Both the position numbers and the translations under genes were made by a program. A stretch of 64,000 nt of DNA from Penelope pileata (taxonomy: Eukaryota > Chordata > Aves > Galliformes > Cracidae), in contig WBMW01000579.1 of the NCBI GenBank assembly GCA_013396635.1, positions 310,001 to 374,000 of the forward strand, in the 5' to 3' direction. Positions 57,458 through 64,000 of the stretch are shown here, one piece after another. The notes beneath the pieces are model-generated. The model did no database searches. It worked only from the letters and a program-made list of their open reading frames with translations, and had not been told where the DNA came from. The stretch's first letter is position 1. Every line of letters begins with the position of its first letter.

Positions 57458-60400
57458 ATATTTTTAAAAATATGCAGTAGAATAAAAACAAAACAAATTA
57501 AATATTTCAGCCTTCACAGTTAGCTAGTGTCACGTTCTGTTCTATCAGTTGTAACACTGTTTACTGTCCATTAGACATTCCAAAATGTATATAAAACTGA
57601 AACTGTAACAATTTGTTTTGAATGAAAAGTTTTGTAAGTGCTGGTCTTTCATTTTGCATCTCAGAACATATTTCCAGGTTATATGTATTATTTCAAATTT
57701 TTAAAGGCATTGAACATCAAAATCACTAGCCTTTATACACTAGAAATATTCTGAAGACTGAATTAGACAACTGTTTATATGTATATTTGCATAAATAATA
57801 TCTGAAGTCTTAATTATAAAGTGCTAGTAAATAGGGTTCAGATAATTTTGGTTTTCTTGAAAAAAAACTGTTATTGTTCTATGTATTTTATTTTTACAAA
57901 ATCAGATTAAATTTGTCCTGCTTTTTGCTCGATTTGTAGAAACCTTGAATTCCTGCTGCTTGCAACTATCTGAAAAGGTACTTTATTTTGTTGATTTTAT
58001 ACAAAGGTTTAGAAACAAGAGGATAGCATGAACCAGAGGCTATTCTCAATGGACAATTAAGAGTGAATCCACTTTGTTTTGCAAGGGCATCAAATTTTGT
58101 GTTGTGATCTTAAGAAATGTTTCTTAAACTTAAGACTAAACCATGGGTCAAGGCCTATTACTGGTATGAGTGTGTCTGTAAAGATGCTTTTGTGCAGATG
58201 ATGTTGGGTATTCCTTGACAAGATTAGACTTAATGATATTCTGATTTTGTAACTAGCTATATGTCTAAGTACTTTTTCTATCCCATACACTTTAACTCCA
58301 AAATAACATGTAAAACCTTTAATATTAAATGCAAACTGTTATTTCTTAAAATGCCAAAAGGCCAACAAGAGAAATTCTATTTACCTTCTCTTGTCCACCA
58401 GTCAGAAGTACAAAACCAAAAATCTTTTCATTTAGATCAAATATAGGGAATGCTTTACTTTACCCTTTTGATTCATTAAAGAGGAGTTCAAGCCAAAGAA
58501 TGGAAAAAGAATAAATCTTTTAAAATATCATCTCTGCTTGTCTTTCACAAAACTGCAATGTGACAAGAAACTGCAGAACTAGAATGGATGCATTTTATTT
58601 TTTATTTGTTCAATATAATAAATTGCATGTTTCATTCCATTTCATTTTTATATCCAAGATAAACCTGTTGGAATCTGAGAGCAAAGACAATGTTATACTT
58701 TTGAACACAGGTGTGAATTAAGACCTCAACCTTTGTTTATCTGAAAAGATACTCCTCGTGTGAAAAAGAGCCAAAAGCACCATCTGTCTCTCACTATGGA
58801 GGCTTTCAATTTTCATTTGATAGGCTTTGGACTATACACTACAGGACTGGTGTCTTCATTTATTTAATTTATGTTCATCTAGTTTGTTTGGGACCACATT
58901 TATTTTTTGCATATATACTCACTTGCAAGTGGCTTTTCCTTCATAATCTTGCTAACACCTGTTTTATATTTGTTCAATATCTGTTAAATATAAAAACCTT
59001 GATAGCCACTTGGGGTTATCAATACGAAATGTGGTACATTCAGGTACTTTGGATATAGACTGCAGAACATCATTATAATTGTCAGATCTTGAGTGGTTCA
59101 AAATACTTGGAAGAGTTAAAGATAAGGCTCTTTTCTGACTATCTGACAGAAATCTAGGTTTCTATTATTTTTCTCCACTGAGCTTTTTGATTGCTACCGT
59201 GAAAGTAGTGGTAAGATGTATGTAAGCTCGGAACAAATAACTACAAAAGACATCCTCCACATCACATACATTACAGAGAAAACTGCCTTCTAATCGTTAC
59301 CTTCACTGTCCCTCTGAAAGACCCAGGTCATACACATACTTATTTCCATGCCTTTGCATGACTTGGGCCCAAGTCTTTTTACAAGTTGATAAATTTCCAG
59401 AAGATAGAAAACAACAGGAAGCTGAAAAAGTTTAAAAAAATAAGTTTGCTCAATTATCAGTGCTGCATAAATATCTGATTCTGTCTGATTTTATGAATAG
59501 CTCTCCGAATCCAGCCGAATCAATTCTCTTTCAGTTTTTCATACCCGTTTTCTTTGAAAACTGATAATTAAGCCCAGTAGACATGAGATTCCCCAAATGG
59601 TTTCGTTTTAGAGATGGTCAGTGTTAAACTTTTTGCTTTTATTTTTTCCTGTATTGCTTTTGTTTTCATCATCTCTGCAATTAGCTGAGCTGATTCACAG
59701 GACTTGTGATAAACTTCTTTCCAGACCTGAAAATACTGTTGGATTAGCATGTTGGTTTTTTTTTTCTTATTTTGACAGTAGGTTGAAACCTTGAAAGCCT
59801 TGAAAATGGCAAGTGGCTTTCCAAAGACTATTAGCTCCCAGATGTATTGGGTCAGGAGCTCAGGAAGCCCTGGCACTGCAGGCTGAAAATGACCCAGTTT
59901 TCACTTGCTTTGCCACTCCATCACAGCATAGATGCCATGAAACAGAAAAGACAGGTAATAAAAGTTTTATCAATCTTTTTTCCTTCATTTATTTTTCGTC
60001 CAAAATTTTAAAAATATTTGCCAACAGAACATGACCTTTTAATTCATTATTTAAACAACATTCATTTATTCATCTTTGTTAGTGATAGAATTAGTTGTGT
60101 AATACATAATCTCTTTATCCTAATCAAAGCCTTTACTTAAAAATAATTGTTTCTGCTAGGAAGTGAGTCTAACTAAAGAGACAAAAAAGCTGTAAGGCAG
60201 GCAGTACTTTACTCTTCAATTTATGTACAGGAAAGTGAAGGACAGCAAGGTTAGTAGCTGTACTCTGCTCCTACAGTAAATTTCTGGCAGATCTGAGTAT
60301 TAGGTCTACATTCTGTGAATCTCATTGCCATAAACCGTAAAAAGTTTTCTACCTGTATTCATATATTCTGCAGGCTGACAATGCCCGGTGTCCAGTTTAA

Positions 60401-62168
60401 TCAAACTTTCTTGCAAAGCCATGCCATGAGTGTACATAGAGTAATTGTATTTAGTCTTTTTTCTCTAAATCTTCTCAATTTACTCTTACAGTTTTAATTC
60501 ATAAATCACAAGTGCTCGAACAGCAATTTCCTGCTAACTTTTTGACAGTTTTCTGTTTTGTTGTAGCTCAGGTTTCCGTTATTTTTTCATATTTTAGCAA
60601 GTCAGACTTCACACATGAGCTTCAAATAATAATAGAGAGTGGAAGAAAGAAAAAGCAAAGCAAAACTACTTATTAAATTATTGATGTTGAACACATATTT
60701 TTTTCCTAAATTTTAGATACATTTCACTAGCAACACGTTGAGAATAAGTAATGCTGATCTCCCTTGGGGCTAATGGCAGCTTTGTCATGCACAGAGGCCT
60801 GTTTACAAAATAGCTTGAAATTGACCAATTTGTATTACTACAGCAGTGCTGGGATTTCTGGCCTACATTTGAGAAGTTTGATTGCACTGGTTTAGATTCC
60901 CCATACACCCATATTTTCTTTCCATCTTGATATGCCCAGCAGTGATGCCTATGTCAACCATTATATGTAGGTTATTTTTGCCTCAATCTTATCTAATTTT
61001 AAGTGCTTCTCTTATGCTTAATAAGTGTAAGTATCACACAGCTGACAACAGATTTGAATGTTTTTAATAGGTATATTAACATACAAGATAGAGATAAAAA
61101 ACTTGTTTCATCATGTGTTGCTGTTTTGCAATAATCAATATAGAAATTCAATGGAAAAAAAAATGCACATTCTCCTATAAACTTGGTAAAAAATTCCTGC
61201 CAGCCAACAACATTTTAGTTCTAGCAAAGTAGAATTATTTTATTTTTTCAAAACTGTTGAGTGCTTGTTTTGTAAAGTCAGTGTATTCGTTCTGTCTGTC
61301 TTCACAGAAAAGGAAAAGAATCAATCTCTGAAACGTCAGCATTTTGACTTACAAGGATTCCTCTAAACCAGTTGATACAGTTTTGAAGTATGTTTCCTTT
61401 TCCATCTGTAGTTTTATTTGAACTCCAACTGATGTTCAGGAAAACCCAAGATTTTGGAAAAAGCATAAGAAAAAAATTTTTTTTGAGGTTCACTCTTATC
61501 TGGTCCCTTATCTAGATGTGATTAATCATTCAAGTCTTTTAATAGATTTGGGAATTCAGTATGAGCCTGGATCTTTCTCAGCCTTTTGAAAATCTAGTTG
61601 AGGTTTTCAAAAAATATGAGAATGTTTTGCATGCTTACATTTACAGATATATCAAAACATGTAAAAGGGACACAACTTTCTGAAGTTCATGTTGATGCAA
61701 AACTACTACTATAAAATTAGATCGTAATTTCTATTAATTATACATAAAAAAATCAAGTTGAATGTGTAATTAGATATCCTAGAGAGAAACAAGTTGCCTA
61801 GCCCAAGCAAGCAATGAAAGAAGCAAGTCAATTATAAGTTGTTAACATTGTCGTAAGAGTAGATGTAGGCATGGCAGCATAGAAAGCTAATGTAAGCAGA
61901 ATGATGCAGATCTCAGTCACTACTTTAAAAAACTGTGAAAAAAGAAAATAAGTATTCCTTAGGAAAGGGAGGCATTCAGGAAGAGATTATAGGGTAATAA
62001 TTTAAACCAGATGGGACCCCTTGACAGAGTAGGAGAAAAATGAAGAGTTTTCTGAAAAGCTACTGTCAACTTCCTTTTAAGAGGAAATGAATTAAAATAT
62101 AATAAAAAAGATAACCTGGTGACTCTTTCATGTCCATGACTTTGCAGATTGACTAGAACTTGCATCCT
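57458..62168. other. AT-rich DNA, no gene seen
   Basis: Frames of 60-102 codons (58090-58446, 59568-60034, 60315-60497, 60678-61067, 61302-61493, 61959-62165) occur on both strands and look random. No mobile element is recognised in this 4.7-kb stretch. Confidence 0.6.
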
Positions 62169-62442
62169 AGAAGGCCAATAGTATCCTGGGCTGCATCAAG
62201 AGTGGTGGCCTACAGGGAGAGGGAGCAGATTGTCCCCCTTTGCTCTGTCCTTGTGAGGCCCCATCTGTAGTACTGCGTCCAGGCCTGGAGCCCTCAGGAA
62301 AAGAAGGATGCAGAGCTGTTAGAGTGGGTCCAGAGGAGGGCCATGAAGATGAACAGAGGGCTGGGCTTGTTCTTGTCTCTTCTTGGAGAAGAGAAAGCTC
62401 CGGGGAGACCTCACTGTGGCCTACCAATACTTGAAGGGAACT
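62169..62442 (+). mobile_element. CR1 LINE fragment, 3' truncated
   Basis: The plus strand reads AGTATCCTGGGCTGCATCAA, CTGCGTCCAGGCCTGGAGCC, GTGGGTCCAGAGGAGGGCC and GGGGAGACCTCACTGTGGCC, then stops near ACTTGAAGGGAACTTAG. This is the ORF2 C-terminus without the 3' UTR. The GC content stands out against its surroundings. Open frames on both strands here (62167-62427 minus, 62240-62534 plus) are shadows of the remnant. Confidence 0.92.
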
Positions 62443-64000
62443 TAGAAGATTTTCGTAAATCTTGCAGAGAGGCTTGTGCTCTGTTGGAAACTTTCACAAT
62501 GATTTTCCATCTCCAAACAATTGTCTTGTGCTGACTTATAAAGCTTGAGAAAAGAAAGATAATACCTATCACTTTAAACTCTAACAGCACAAACATGATG
62601 CTAGCGTGATAGGTGTACCTGTTTTCCATTTCCTGTGATAGCAACTTAGGAAAACTTTTAGCTGTTCATTCAATTGTCAAAAGATTAGGGAAGACTTCAT
62701 TAAGTGCTGGATTTCAGGTCCTCCAAGTATAGAAATTGTCATCAGCTCAGCAACGTTTGTGTTGATTCAGCTAAATGTGCATAGCTAAAAGCATTAATTT
62801 ACTTTTTAAAGTGTGCTTGGAAGTGATTCTGTTTCAGAAATAGTAGCAAAGTCAGATGAAAGACTGCAGTCAAATTATGTTCTAAAAAGAAATAAAAAAT
62901 CAATTCATAGTAAATTGTTATTTATGGAAGAAAATCCACTACTATATTCATCCCCCTTTTTTTCAGGATAAAACTAATATACTGTATTATTTAACAACAG
63001 TGCAATTAAAAACTGTTAAGATTTTTAATTAAAATCTTCGTCTCAGACTGTTTTCTTAGAGGGTTTGACTGAAATACTGTAAATTTCCTTCTTCTACTGT
63101 ATTTTTCCACTAAAACCACTAAGAAAATGGAAAGGAAAATGGTGAAGGTATATGAAAAAATATTAATTCCTGAACATCTTGTTCCTAAAATATTATCTAG
63201 TGACAAAAAATCACTAATTTGTGTCAAGCCAATGTTTTATCGAGTTAGAACACTTCTCATCTCTATCATATATACTGTCAAGGGCTTTGGTGTTAATAAT
63301 TCTTTCATTTTATTATAGAACATATGAATGGTTTGGCAAAATCTGTACACTGAGAATTCTACATAGGCACCGTTCCATTGTGCAGAGTTTGTTTCAGGAT
63401 CTCTGAAACTGAAGTACAAACTTGGCAGGGAATGAAATTCAAGAATGAAAATATCAGCACTGGAAGTGAAGAATTTCCAAAACATTACCAAAGAGAAAAT
63501 TTGCTACATATAGGTTTGTTCAATCCAGTCATGTATGTGAAAATTCAAACAGAAAATGCTTAGCAAGGGCCTATTTACTGTTACTGCAGATGATAATATA
63601 CAATGTTTGAGCAAGCATGAAGCAGAACAGAGTCTGAGACTCCTTAATCATTTTCCCAAGTCCTTAGTAACCACAATTTCAATAGGTGAAAAATGTTATG
63701 TTTTTATGACACTGTAAGAAAAGGTTTCAATGTTCTTACTACTCAAGAACTTTGTAAATATATATGTATTTATAAAGCGTATAAATACAAAGTTTGATGA
63801 CTGTTTAGCATAAAACAATACTTTGGAATGAAGGAAGAAAGGAAAACTTGGCTTGTTTTCTATTTCTTCAGTTTTCCATAGTTCTGTCAACAATGGCTCT
63901 TGATTACTTGAGTGAGAGAAGGTTCCTTGCCGAAAATCTTTTTGCTAACAAGCTGTTCAGTGCTACAGTTCTGATTCCTCTGTGCACTATTTAAGACAAT
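62443..64000. other. AT-rich DNA, no gene seen
   Basis: Frames at 62411-62644, 63006-63227, 63127-63318, 63221-63406, 63237-63491, 63378-63563 and 63696-63893 overlap on both strands and look random. Nothing else is supported up to the end of the window. Confidence 0.6.

Noticed and set aside
62167..62534. Several frames on both strands
   Set aside because: They are shadows of a CR1 fragment; none follows the true CR1 reading frame for long.
1..64000. tRNA, rRNA, CRISPR arrays, prokaryotic operons or phage modules
   Set aside because: No tRNA box motifs, rRNA similarity, regularly spaced repeats or dense coding were seen. The repeat content is that of a bird nuclear genome.

Overview
This window looks like nuclear DNA from a bird, most likely a galliform (chicken, turkey or quail group). 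The evidence is the repeat content. There are about 17 fragments of CR1, the main LINE family of birds, many with the usual 3' end (variants of ATTCTATGATTCTGTG on the sense strand). There are also two copies of an internally deleted mariner transposon that resembles the chicken element Galluhop, and long-terminal-repeat (LTR) sequence of an avian endogenous retrovirus. The naming of families is from memory and was not checked against a repeat library.

No gene could be recognised. The sequence is AT-rich, stop codons are dense in all frames, and the longer open frames are either CR1 or mariner remnants, antisense shadows of these, or low-complexity artefacts. I see no rRNA, tRNA, CpG island or CRISPR array. 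The window is best read as intergenic DNA or part of a very long intron. Two places resemble isolated exons: a minus-strand open frame ending at a perfect GTAAGT donor (6691-7064), and a plus-strand open frame behind a polypyrimidine tract and CAG with an AATAAA downstream (57223-57457). Neither protein is recognised.

Layout: 1-6.1 kb, unremarkable AT-rich DNA; 6.1-7.1 kb, an LTR and the candidate exon; 8.9-10.2 kb, old CR1 pieces; 14.0-17.1 kb, two CR1 pieces, a truncated LTR and a 32-bp perfect repeat; 18.3-20.2 kb, a mariner copy and two old CR1 pieces; 23.2-23.8 kb, the best-preserved CR1 3' end; 24-36 kb, mostly unique AT-rich DNA with a 230-bp interrupted palindrome at 34.0 kb; 36.7-38.6 kb, the longest CR1 (about 1.9 kb); 42.0 kb, a pentanucleotide microsatellite; 44.1-44.6 kb, the second mariner copy; 45.7-52 kb, a cluster of CR1 insertions in both orientations; 52-64 kb, sparse repeats.

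The features worth a second look are structural rather than genic: the palindrome at 33960-34189, the 32-bp repeat whose first copy sits exactly at an LTR breakpoint, the shared internal deletion of the two mariner copies, and the two candidate exons.
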